Source: Protaetiibacter sp. (GTDB lineage: Bacteria; Actinomycetota; Actinomycetes; Actinomycetales; Microbacteriaceae). Taken from it: a stretch of DNA of 50,360 nucleotides. The notes beneath the pieces were generated by a model. That model searched no databases, had not been told where the DNA came from, and saw nothing but the letters and a program-made list of their open reading frames with translations. Position 1 is the stretch's first letter; each line of letters opens with the position of its first letter. Below, one piece after another: positions 23,761 to 30,715 of this stretch. The stretch spans positions 1 through 50,360 of the forward strand of contig JASLGG010000050.1 in the NCBI GenBank assembly GCA_030150265.1. Reading direction: 5' to 3'. Position numbers and translations under genes: made by a program.

Positions 23761-25265
23761 GCCGGGCGCAGCCCCGGCAGACCGAGGTTGACGGCGCGGA
23801 CGCCCGAGCCGGACGGCGCGGGGACGGCGCACGACTCCGCCTCGGCGCGGTCCCAGGCGTCGCCCGCGCGCGTGCGGCGGATCGGCAGCTCCCCGTGCGC
23901 CGGGGCGGCGATGAGGTAGTGCGGCGTCGCGCGCGTGACGGTGACGCTCACCACATCGCCGGGGCGGGGCACGGCGCCGCCCTCGGGAACGTCGAAGTGC
24001 ACGAGGCGGTTGTCCTCGGCGCGACCCGAGAGCCGGCGGGTCTCCTCGTCGCGACGCCCCTCGCCGGTGGCGACGAGCACCTCGATCGGGGTGCCGACGA
24101 GCTTCTGCGCCTCCTCGCCCGAGATCCGCTCCTGCAGCTGGATGAGACGCTCGTAGCGCTCCTGCACGACCGCCTTGGGCAGCTGCTCGGGCATCGTCGC
24201 CGCGGGTGTGCCGGGGCGGATGGAGTACTGGAAGGTGAAGGCCGAGGCGAAGCGCGCCTGCTCGACCACGCGGAGCGTGTCGGCGAAGTCCTCCTCCGTC
24301 TCTCCCGGGAAGCCGACGATGATGTCGGTCGAGATGGCGGCGTGCGGGATGCGCTCCCGCACCCGGTCGAGGATCCCGAGGAAGCGCTCCGAGCGGTACG
24401 AGCGACGCATCGCGCGCAGGATGCGGTCGGAACCCGACTGCAGCGGCATGTGGAGCTGCGGCATCACGTTCGGCGTCTCGGCCATGGCGTCGATGACGTC
24501 GTCGGTGAAGGCGGCGGGGTGCGGGCTCGTGAAGCGGATGCGCTCGAGCCCCTCGATCTCACCCGCCGCGCGCAGCAGCTTGCTGAACGCCTGGCGGTCG
24601 CCGAACTCGACCCCGTAGGAGTTGACGTTCTGGCCGAGCAGGGTGACCTCGATCGCGCCGTCGGCGACGAGCGCCTCGATCTCGGCGAGGATGTCGCCCG
24701 GGCGGCGGTCCTTCTCCTTGCCGCGCAGCGACGGCACGATGCAGAAGGTGCAGGTGTTGTTGCAGCCGACCGAGATCGACACCCATCCGGAGTAGGTGTT
24801 CTCGCGACGGGTCGGCAGGGTCGAGGGGAACACCTCGAGCGATTCGAGGATCTCGAGCTGCGCCTCGCCGTTGTGGCGAGCACGCTCGAGGAGCGCCGGG
24901 AGCGAGCCCATGTTGTGGGTGCCGAACACGACGTCGACCCAGGGCGCCTTCTCGAGGATGACGCTCTTGTCCTTCTGCGCGAGGCAGCCGCCGACGGCGA
25001 TCTGCATGCCGTCATGCTCGCGCTTGGCGCTCGCGAGGTGACCGAGGGTTCCGTAGAGCTTGTTGTCGGCGTTCTCGCGCACCGCACAGGTGTTGATCAC
25101 GACGATGTCGGCCTCGCCGTCCGTCGCCCGCACATAGCCCGCCGCCTCGAGGGAGCCCGACAGGCGCTCCGAGTCGTGCACGTTCATCTGGCAGCCGAAG
25201 GTGCGCACCTCGTAGGTGCGCGGGGCGGTCTGCCGGTTCTCCGGGGCGGCGTCGAGCAGCGTCAT
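23757..25265 (-). CDS. miaB: tRNA-2-methylthio-N6-dimethylallyladenosine synthase
   Basis: 502 residues. Radical-SAM methylthiotransferase that modifies the product of MiaA. The N-terminal UPF0004 domain begins TFGCQMNVHDSERL with cluster-binding Cys there, in NTCAVRENA and in GGCLAQ. The radical SAM motif is CNNTCTFCIVPSLRG. The C-terminal TRAM region follows about residue 385. The extra C-terminal segment ends GLPGLRPA. A TAGACT -10 lies nine bases before the ATG. Heads the miaB-miaA pair. Confidence 0.95.
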   Translation of the reverse strand: MTLLDAAPENRQTAPRTYEVRTFGCQMNVHDSERLSGSLEAAGYVRATDGEADIVVINTCAVRENADNKLYGTLGHLASAKREHDGMQIAVGGCLAQKDKSVILEKAPWVDVVFGTHNMGSLPALLERARHNGEAQLEILESLEVFPSTLPTRRENTYSGWVSISVGCNNTCTFCIVPSLRGKEKDRRPGDILAEIEALVADGAIEVTLLGQNVNSYGVEFGDRQAFSKLLRAAGEIEGLERIRFTSPHPAAFTDDVIDAMAETPNVMPQLHMPLQSGSDRILRAMRRSYRSERFLGILDRVRERIPHAAISTDIIVGFPGETEEDFADTLRVVEQARFASAFTFQYSIRPGTPAATMPEQLPKAVVQERYERLIQLQERISGEEAQKLVGTPIEVLVATGEGRRDEETRRLSGRAEDNRLVHFDVPEGGAVPRPGDVVSVTVTRATPHYLIAAPAHGELPIRRTRAGDAWDRAEAESCAVPAPSGSGVRAVNLGLPGLRPA

Positions 25266-25274
25266 GGTGCGGAC

Positions 25275-25280
25275 AGTCTA
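25275..25280 (-). promoter_or_regulatory. -10 box of miaB, near-leaderless
   Basis: TAGACT on the minus strand, nine bases before the ATG, in the 40-base gap after recX. Confidence 0.45.
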
Positions 25281-25305
25281 CGTCGGCGGCTCGGCGACCT
25301 GCCGC

Positions 25306-25974
25306 TCAGCGGAAGCGGACGGATGCCGTGGGCCGCAGCGGAAGGGCGTCGTCGACCGCCGCGCGCACCGTGCTGCCCGAGTAGCCGCGACGGGCGAGGT
25401 ACCCGCTCAGCCGGCGCACCGCGGCGTCGCGATCGAGGCCCGAGAGCTGCCCCGCGCGCTTGCGGGCGAGCTCTCGTGCCCGCGCGAGCTCGTCGCCCGT
25501 GTCGACCAGGTCGAGGGCGTATTCGATCGCGGCGGGCGCGAGCATGCGACGCGCGAGCTCGGCGGCGATCGCGGTGCGCCCGAGGCCCTTGCGCTCCTGC
25601 AGGGTGGCGACGAGCGTCTGCGCGAGCGCCGCGTCGTCGAGCAGCCCGACCCGCGCGAGGCGATCGCACTCTCGCGCGATCCCCGCCTCGTCGACGCCCG
25701 CGTCCCGCAGCATCCGCTCGAGCTCGCGGCGCGACACGGCACGGCGGCCCAGTGCCTTCATCGAGATGCGCTCCGGGTCGACACCCTCGGGGTCGTCGGC
25801 GCTGCGCGGCGCGGATACGGCGTCGCTCACGTCATCGCCCCACGCGTCGTTCCAGGCCGGCTCGGCACCGTCACCCTCCGCGGACGCGAGGCCCGCCTCC
25901 GGCACAGCCGAGACCGACGGCCGGGCGCCGAACAGGTAGCTGACGGGCGCGAGGCGGCCGTCGGTCTCGTTCAT
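25306..25974 (-). CDS. recX: Regulatory protein RecX
   Basis: 222 residues. Binds and restrains RecA filaments. The conserved part (about 75-205) has the three-helix repeats of the family: LGRRAVSRRELERML, GLLDDAALAQTLV, and LARRGYSGSTVRAAV. The first 70 residues are a variable acidic N-terminal extension, longer than in E. coli but normal for actinobacteria. It starts 17 bases after the recA stop on the same strand, so it is co-transcribed with its target. Confidence 0.9.
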   Translation of the reverse strand: MNETDGRLAPVSYLFGARPSVSAVPEAGLASAEGDGAEPAWNDAWGDDVSDAVSAPRSADDPEGVDPERISMKALGRRAVSRRELERMLRDAGVDEAGIARECDRLARVGLLDDAALAQTLVATLQERKGLGRTAIAAELARRMLAPAAIEYALDLVDTGDELARARELARKRAGQLSGLDRDAAVRRLSGYLARRGYSGSTVRAAVDDALPLRPTASVRFR

Positions 25975-25991
25975 GTCGGGCTCCCCGGCTC

Positions 25992-27071
25992 TTACTCGCC
26001 CGAGGCCTTGCGGGCCGCGAGCTTGTCTTCCAGGGACTCGACGTTCGACGCCTCGGCCTGCGCGGCCTTGCCCGCCGCCCCGATCCCGAGCTTCACGAGG
26101 ATCTTGCGCTCGATCTCGTCGGCGATGTCGGGGTTCTCGAGCAGGAAGCCACGGGCGTTCTCCTTGCCCTGACCGAGCTGGTCGCCGTCGTAGGTGTACC
26201 AGGCGCCCGACTTGCGCACGATCTCGTGCTCCACGCCGTAGTCGATGAGGCTGCCCTCGCGCGAGATGCCCACGCCGTAGAGGATGTCGAACTCCGCCTG
26301 CTTGAAGGGCGGCGCCATCTTGTTCTTGACGACCTTGACGCGCGTGCGGTTGCCGACCGCCTCGGCGCCGTCCTTCAAGGTCTCGATACGGCGGATGTCG
26401 AGTCGCACCGAGGCGTAGAACTTGAGGGCCTTACCGCCCGCGGTGGTCTCGGGGCTGCCGAAGAAGACGCCGATCTTCTCGCGCAGCTGGTTGATGAAGA
26501 TCATCGTGGTCTGCGTCTGGTTGAGGCCACCGGTGAGCTTGCGGAGCGCCTGCGACATGAGGCGGGCCTGGAGCCCGACGTGGCTGTCGCCCATCTCGCC
26601 CTCGATCTCGGCCTTGGGCACGAGCGCGGCGACCGAGTCGACCACGATGAGGTCGATCGAGCCCGAGCGCACGAGCATGTCGGCGATCTCGAGGGCCTGC
26701 TCCCCCGTGTCGGGCTGCGACACGAGGAGGGAGTCGATGTCGACGCCGAGCTTCTTGGCGTAGTCGGGGTCGAGCGCGTGCTCCGCGTCGATGAAGGCGG
26801 CGATGCCGCCGGCGCGCTGCGCGTTGGCGATCGCGTGGAGGGTCAGGGTGGTCTTACCCGAGGACTCCGGACCGTAGATCTCGACGATGCGCCCGCGCGG
26901 GAGCCCGCCGATGCCGAGGGCGACGTCGAGTGCGATGGAACCCGTGGGGATGACGGCGACGGGCGCGCGCTCGTCGCTGCCGAGCCGCATGACGGTTCCC
27001 TTGCCGAACTGGCGGTCGATCTGTGCGAGGGCGGTCTCGAGGGCCTTCTCGCGGTCTGCAGGTGTAGGCAT
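25992..27071 (-). CDS. recA: Recombinase RecA
   Basis: 359 residues. ATP-dependent strand exchange and SOS co-protease. Walker A GPESSGKTT, the loop L1/L2 regions (EGEMGDSHVG and GGKALKFYASVRLDIRR) and MIFINQLREKIGV are all intact. The start at 27071 is chosen because AAGGAGA stands before it and MPTPADREKALETAL is the usual actinobacterial start; an upstream in-frame ATG is rejected. Regulated by the SOS box about 217 bases upstream. No intein. Confidence 0.97.
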   Translation of the reverse strand: MPTPADREKALETALAQIDRQFGKGTVMRLGSDERAPVAVIPTGSIALDVALGIGGLPRGRIVEIYGPESSGKTTLTLHAIANAQRAGGIAAFIDAEHALDPDYAKKLGVDIDSLLVSQPDTGEQALEIADMLVRSGSIDLIVVDSVAALVPKAEIEGEMGDSHVGLQARLMSQALRKLTGGLNQTQTTMIFINQLREKIGVFFGSPETTAGGKALKFYASVRLDIRRIETLKDGAEAVGNRTRVKVVKNKMAPPFKQAEFDILYGVGISREGSLIDYGVEHEIVRKSGAWYTYDGDQLGQGKENARGFLLENPDIADEIERKILVKLGIGAAGKAAQAEASNVESLEDKLAARKASGE

Positions 27072-27200
27072 GTGCCCGGTCTCCTTCTGTGTCGTGTTCC
27101 ATGCGCCCATCGGCTGCCGTTCCCTCGTCGACCGGTGAAGCAAGGTCGGCGCCCTCACGACAGGGCTGGTGTCTCCCTCTCGAAGACGAGGCCGACGCTA

Positions 27201-27236
27201 CGCCCGTCCACCGACATCCGGTGGGACCGACGGGCG
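27201..27236 (-). other. Hairpin in the recA leader
   Basis: CGCCCGT and CCACCG pair with CGGTGG and ACGGGCG around a five-base loop, with a five-base bulge (13 pairs). It lies in the roughly 200-base untranslated leader of recA and is not followed by a T run. Confidence 0.5.
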
Positions 27237-27274
27237 AGATGTCGACAACGCCTCTTCGACGGATCCTGTGCAGG

Positions 27275-27280
27275 AGACTA
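27275..27280 (-). promoter_or_regulatory. -10 box of recA
   Basis: TAGTCT on the minus strand, with the SOS box beginning seven bases upstream and covering the place of the -35. Confidence 0.5.
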
Positions 27281-27287
27281 CAGAGAA

Positions 27288-27303
27288 TCGAAATGATGTT
27301 CGA
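27288..27303 (-). promoter_or_regulatory. SOS box (LexA operator) of recA
   Basis: TCGAACATCATTTCGA on the minus strand differs at one base from the actinobacterial LexA consensus TCGAAC-N4-GTTCGA. It covers the expected -35 of the TAGTCT promoter. Confidence 0.75.
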
Positions 27304-27334
27304 GAGGCACGCGGCGTGTCGCGCCCGGAAGGCC

Positions 27335-27559
27335 TCAGCGCCGAGGCGGCTCGGCGAGCCCCGCACCGTGCCAGCGCTCGCGCGGCACGTCCTGCGAGCG
27401 GCACAGCGCCACCCACACCTCGCGTGCCGGCACCCCGGCCGCGAGCGCCTCCGCGGCCGTGCGGTTGCCCACCTCGACGAGCACCGTGTCGCGCACGAGC
27501 ACGGCCCCGAAGGCGCCGAACTCCGCGGTCACGGCGCGCTGGAACTCGGTCGACCTCAC
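27335..27559 (-). CDS. DUF3046 family small protein
   Basis: 74 residues. The sequence STEFQRAVTAEFG, GNRTAAEALAAGVPAREVWVALC and DVPRERWHG is that of the DUF3046 family, a short actinobacterial protein usually encoded next to recA; function unknown. The GTG at 27559 is chosen because the family starts there and because TACCCT lies exactly six bases before it, which implies a leaderless mRNA. The promoter overlaps the end of the glycosyltransferase gene. Confidence 0.85.
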   Translation of the reverse strand: MRSTEFQRAVTAEFGAFGAVLVRDTVLVEVGNRTAAEALAAGVPAREVWVALCRSQDVPRERWHGAGLAEPPRR

Positions 27560-27563
27560 CGTC

Positions 27564-28856
27564 TCAGGGTAGAGGGGATGCCTCCCCCGCCGCTGCGCGC
27601 GCCTCGAGCGCATCCGCGATCTCCGTCACACCGCCGAGCTCGGCCAGCTCCTCGCCGACGCGTGCCGCCGCGGCGCGGAACGCCGGGTCGGCGAGCACGC
27701 GATCCACGGCGCGCCCGACCGCGGCGGCCGTCGGGCGGCCGGTGCGGAGGTCGACGCCCGCCCCCACCCACTGCACACGGGTCGCGATCTCGGGCTTGTC
27801 GAGGTCGCCTCCCGCGATCACGAGCGGCACCCCCGCCGCGAGCGCCGCGAGGGTGCCGCCCCATCCGCCGTTCGTGACGACGGCGTCGAGATGCGGCATG
27901 AGCTGCTCGAAGGGCACGAACCCGGCGATCCGGGCGTTCGCCGGGATCGGACGATCCCAGGCGGCGCCCTCGCGGCCGAGCGTCGCGACGACGAGCACCT
28001 CGCGCTCGGCGAGCGCTTCGAGGGCCGGCACGAGCAGCTCCTCGGGATCGGTGTTGAAGGTTCCCTGCGTGACCAGCACCACGGGCCGGTCGGAGCCGGT
28101 GACCTCGTCCCACCACTCGGGAAGAGGACGGTCGGGCGCCGGCGCGCCGGCGATGCGGCCGACGTATCGCACCCACGCCGGTCGCGGAAGCGGCGCGAAG
28201 TCGAGCAGTGCGCCGCCGGTCGCGAGCGTCAGGGTGTCGGAGTGGCTCGCCTCGGCGTAGGGGCGCGATGCCGGTCCCAGCCCGGCCAGCGCACGCTCGC
28301 GCGCATAGGCGCGCTCGAGCCGGCCGATCGCGATGCCCATCGCCGCCCACAGCGCGCGGTCGCGCATCCGCCCCCCGATGCCGTGGGCGGGCACGAGCCC
28401 GAGACCCGGAGGCGGACGGTGCCCTCCCGGCAGCATGAGCGGCACGATCGCCACGGTGGCCCACGCGGCAGGGAACCGCTCGGCGGCGAGCGGGGCCGAC
28501 ACGCTCGTGGTCTCGCTGACCATGAGGTCCCACGGCTCGGACCGCCACTCCGCCTCGAGATCCGCCAGCTGCCGCGCGGCCGTGCCGATGAAGACCTGCT
28601 CCATGTTCGTGATCACCTGGCGGATGCCGTGGCGCGTGCCGAGGTCGGGGAACACGTCGGCGAGGCGGTGCTCGTCGAAGTCCGGCGCCTCGCGCCACGG
28701 CACGTGCCGCGCACCGACGCTCTCGAACGCCTCCGCGTAGGCGGAGCCGGTGTAGGCGCGCACCTCGTGCCCGCGACGGACGAGCTCGCTCGCGATCGCG
28801 CGCATCGGCGCGACGTGACCGGCGAACGGCATGACGACCAGGAGGATGCGCGACAT
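27564..28856 (-). CDS. GT1-family (MGT/UGT-type) glycosyltransferase
   Basis: 430 residues, GT-B fold. The N-terminal ILLVVMPFAGHVAPMRAIASELVRRGHEV and the C-terminal nucleotide-sugar region (VVTNGGWGGTLAALAAGVPLV, where a His is usual before GG, then GDLDKPEIATRVQWVGAGV) match macrolide/UDP-glucuronosyl-type glycosyltransferases. Asn replaces the His of the HGG motif. Acceptor unknown; possibly an antibiotic, lipid or pigment. It stands alone between housekeeping genes, and no biosynthetic cluster is present. Confidence 0.85.
   Translation of the reverse strand: MSRILLVVMPFAGHVAPMRAIASELVRRGHEVRAYTGSAYAEAFESVGARHVPWREAPDFDEHRLADVFPDLGTRHGIRQVITNMEQVFIGTAARQLADLEAEWRSEPWDLMVSETTSVSAPLAAERFPAAWATVAIVPLMLPGGHRPPPGLGLVPAHGIGGRMRDRALWAAMGIAIGRLERAYARERALAGLGPASRPYAEASHSDTLTLATGGALLDFAPLPRPAWVRYVGRIAGAPAPDRPLPEWWDEVTGSDRPVVLVTQGTFNTDPEELLVPALEALAEREVLVVATLGREGAAWDRPIPANARIAGFVPFEQLMPHLDAVVTNGGWGGTLAALAAGVPLVIAGGDLDKPEIATRVQWVGAGVDLRTGRPTAAAVGRAVDRVLADPAFRAAAARVGEELAELGGVTEIADALEARAAAGEASPLP
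27566..27571 (-). promoter_or_regulatory. -10 box of the DUF3046 gene, leaderless
   Basis: TACCCT, six bases, then the GTG start. The last base overlaps the stop codon of the glycosyltransferase gene. Confidence 0.55.
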
Positions 28857-28914
28857 GCGCCCAGTGTGCTCCCCCGCGGCCCCCGGCGTATCCGTGCTCT
28901 CCCCCAGAACACCC

Positions 28915-29021
28915 GCTCCCGAATCAAGGACTCGAGCTCCCGAATCAAGGAAGGCGTGTTGCGGATGAGGCGGATGAGGCGCACCAGCCTCATCCGCCTC
29001 ATCCTCTCCTTGATTCGGGAG
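28915..29021. repeat. Long two-stage hairpin with a duplicated arm
   Basis: gctcccgaatcaagga occurs twice in tandem (28915-28930, 28936-28951) and its inverse once (29007-29021). Inside, gatgaggcggatgagg (28964-28979) pairs perfectly over 16 bp with 28988-29003 around an eight-base loop. Outer stem 15 bp, inner stem 16 bp, with an asymmetric internal loop. The inner arm is itself a nine-base tandem (cggatgagg twice). It lies between clgR and the glycosyltransferase gene and encodes nothing visible. Confidence 0.8.
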
Positions 29022-29055
29022 ACGGAGACGGGGCGCGGGACGGAGGAACGGAGAC

Positions 29056-29090
29056 GACGACGCCCCCGGCGGGATGCCGGGGGCGTCGTC
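29056..29090 (-). terminator. Strong hairpin terminator after clgR
   Basis: GACGACGCCCCCGGC pairs perfectly over 15 bp with its inverse around the loop gggat. It begins 15 bases after the clgR stop. There is no long T run, as is common in high-GC actinobacteria. Confidence 0.75.
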
Positions 29091-29104
29091 GATGCGGAGG
29101 GTGC

Positions 29105-29413
29105 TCAGCGCATCGCGAGATCCGCGTCGAACTCCGCGACCAGCTCGTCGGGAAGCGTGTCGGGCACCGCCGACAGCCCCTCGATGACGGCCAGCCGGTC
29201 ACCGACCTCGCGCATGATCACCGACACGGGGGTTCCGAGCGCGTCGGCCACCGAGGCGAGGATCTCGGAGCTCGCCTCCTTCTGGCCGCGCTCCACCTCG
29301 CTGAGGTAGCCGAGGGCCACGCTCGCGCGGCCCGCGACCTGGCGCAGCGTCATCGCCTTCTGGAGGCGGAAGTCGCGGAGCACGTCGCCGAGTTCCTGTC
29401 GAACCAGAACCAT
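29105..29413 (-). CDS. clgR: ClgR-type XRE regulator
   Basis: 102 residues. The HTH covers MTLRQVAGRASVALGYLSEVERGQKEASSEILASVADALG, the ClgR type that activates clp protease genes in actinobacteria. The short acidic C-terminus (PDTLPDELVAEFDADLAMR) has no unusual feature. AGAGGAG stands before the ATG. The order clgR-cinA-pgsA-ftsK is typical and supports the name. Upstream, a 9-bp inverted repeat brackets a possible -10. Confidence 0.88.
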   Translation of the reverse strand: MVLVRQELGDVLRDFRLQKAMTLRQVAGRASVALGYLSEVERGQKEASSEILASVADALGTPVSVIMREVGDRLAVIEGLSAVPDTLPDELVAEFDADLAMR

Positions 29414-29441
29414 GTGATGCTCCTCTCCGTGCTGCGGGTGC

Positions 29442-29469
29442 CGAACGGGTGGCCCACGCTACCCGTTCG
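29442..29469 (-). promoter_or_regulatory. Inverted repeat around the clgR -10
   Basis: CGAACGGGT, ten bases, ACCCGTTCG: a perfect 9-bp palindrome. A TAGCGT -10 candidate (29456-29461) begins at the last base of the left arm on the minus strand. It could be an operator for autoregulation or a leader hairpin. Confidence 0.55.
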
Positions 29470-29556
29470 TTCCCCAAACTCTAAATCCTCCGGCTTGGAT
29501 ACCGCCGTGAAGACATGACATGTAACGCGATCGAGACGGCCGGGTATTCCCGGACG

Positions 29557-30057
29557 TCAGCCTGCGAGGCCGAGCCGTCGCGCGAGCAGCCCCAGCGCGG
29601 CATCCACCGTCGCCTCGCGGATGGCGGCGCGATCGCCCGCCAGCCGGAGCCCCTCGGCCTGCGCGCCGTCGCGCGTCGCGATCCCGATCCACACGGTGCC
29701 CGGCGGATGCCCGTCCTGCGGGTCGGGGCCGGCGGCGCCCGTCGTGGCGAGGCCGTAGTCGGCCGGGAGCCCGTCGACCGCGAGCCGCTCGCGCGCGCCG
29801 CGCGCCATCCCGCGCGCCACCTCGGCGTCGATCGCGCCCCGCTCGGCGAGCAGCCCCGCATCCACCCCGAGGAGCGATGCCTTGAGCGGCGTCGCGTACG
29901 CCACCACTCCCCCCGACACCGCCGCCGACGCACCCGGCACGTCGACGAGGGCCGCCGTCAGCAGCCCGCCGGTCAGCGACTCGGCGAGCGCCACGCGCTC
30001 CCCGCGCCGCACGAGCTCCGCGACGATGCGCGTCGCGAGCGGCCGCGGTCCGGTCAT
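29557..30057 (-). CDS. cinA: CinA-family nicotinamide-nucleotide amidohydrolase
   Basis: 166 residues, the single-domain C-terminal form of CinA (PncC type), which deamidates NMN. AESLTGGLLTAALVDVPGAS carries the nucleophile Ser region; GGVVAYATPLKASLLGV and GLATTGAAGPDPQDGHPPGTVWIG are the other family blocks. The ATG is in an ATGA overlap with the pgsA stop, so it is co-translated with it. No N-terminal molybdopterin-binding domain is present, which is normal for this form. Confidence 0.92.
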   Translation of the reverse strand: MTGPRPLATRIVAELVRRGERVALAESLTGGLLTAALVDVPGASAAVSGGVVAYATPLKASLLGVDAGLLAERGAIDAEVARGMARGARERLAVDGLPADYGLATTGAAGPDPQDGHPPGTVWIGIATRDGAQAEGLRLAGDRAAIREATVDAALGLLARRLGLAG

Positions 30058-30713
30058 CGTGCGGGGCGTGCCGCGCGGGTCACCCGCCACGCGTCCCACA
30101 GGTACTGCACGCCGCTCACGACCGTGAGCAGGAGGGCGAGGCCCATGAGCGCCCAGTTCACCCACAGCATCCAGTCGCCGAGCACCGTCCACAGCGGCGT
30201 GAGCGCGAAGGCGACGGCGATCGCCTGGACCACCGTCTTGACCTTGCCGAGGAAGCCCGCGGGGATCACGTGGTCGCGCAGCATGAGGAAGCGGAAGAGC
30301 GTGATGCCGAACTCGCGCACCAGGATCACGATCGTGACCCACCACCACAGCTCGCCGAGCGCCGAGAGGGCCACGAGCGCGGCGCCCACCAGGATCTTGT
30401 CGGCGATGGGGTCGACGAGCTTGCCGAAGTCCGTGACGAGGTTGCGGCGCCGAGCGAGCAGGCCGTCGACCGAGTCGGTGGCGATCGAGAGGACGAACAG
30501 CGCCGCGGCGACCCAGCGCCAGACTCCCAGCGCCCCGTCGTCGAGCACCATGAGCCAGATGAAGACCGGCGCGAGCAGGATGCGCAGCACGGTCACGATG
30601 TTCGCGATGTTGCCCATGCTCGCCGGCGTCTCGCCCGCGCTCACGACGCGGCCGCGCATCGGGTTCGGGCGGCGCTGAGGCACCGGATCCGGAACGGGAT
30701 CGGTGACTGCCAC
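30054..30713 (-). CDS. pgsA: CDP-diacylglycerol-glycerol-3-phosphate 3-phosphatidyltransferase
   Basis: 219 residues, membrane enzyme of phosphatidylglycerol synthesis. The CDP-alcohol phosphotransferase motif is complete: DSVDGLLARRRNLVTDFGKLVD then PIADK. Several membrane helices surround it (VTVLRILLAPVFIWLMVL, WWWVTIVILV, ALMGLALLLTVVSGV). A Pro-rich N-terminal tail of about 30 residues precedes the first helix. The start is a GTG two bases after the ftsK stop. Confidence 0.93.
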   Translation of the reverse strand: MAVTDPVPDPVPQRRPNPMRGRVVSAGETPASMGNIANIVTVLRILLAPVFIWLMVLDDGALGVWRWVAAALFVLSIATDSVDGLLARRRNLVTDFGKLVDPIADKILVGAALVALSALGELWWWVTIVILVREFGITLFRFLMLRDHVIPAGFLGKVKTVVQAIAVAFALTPLWTVLGDWMLWVNWALMGLALLLTVVSGVQYLWDAWRVTRAARPAR

Positions 30714-30715
30714 GT

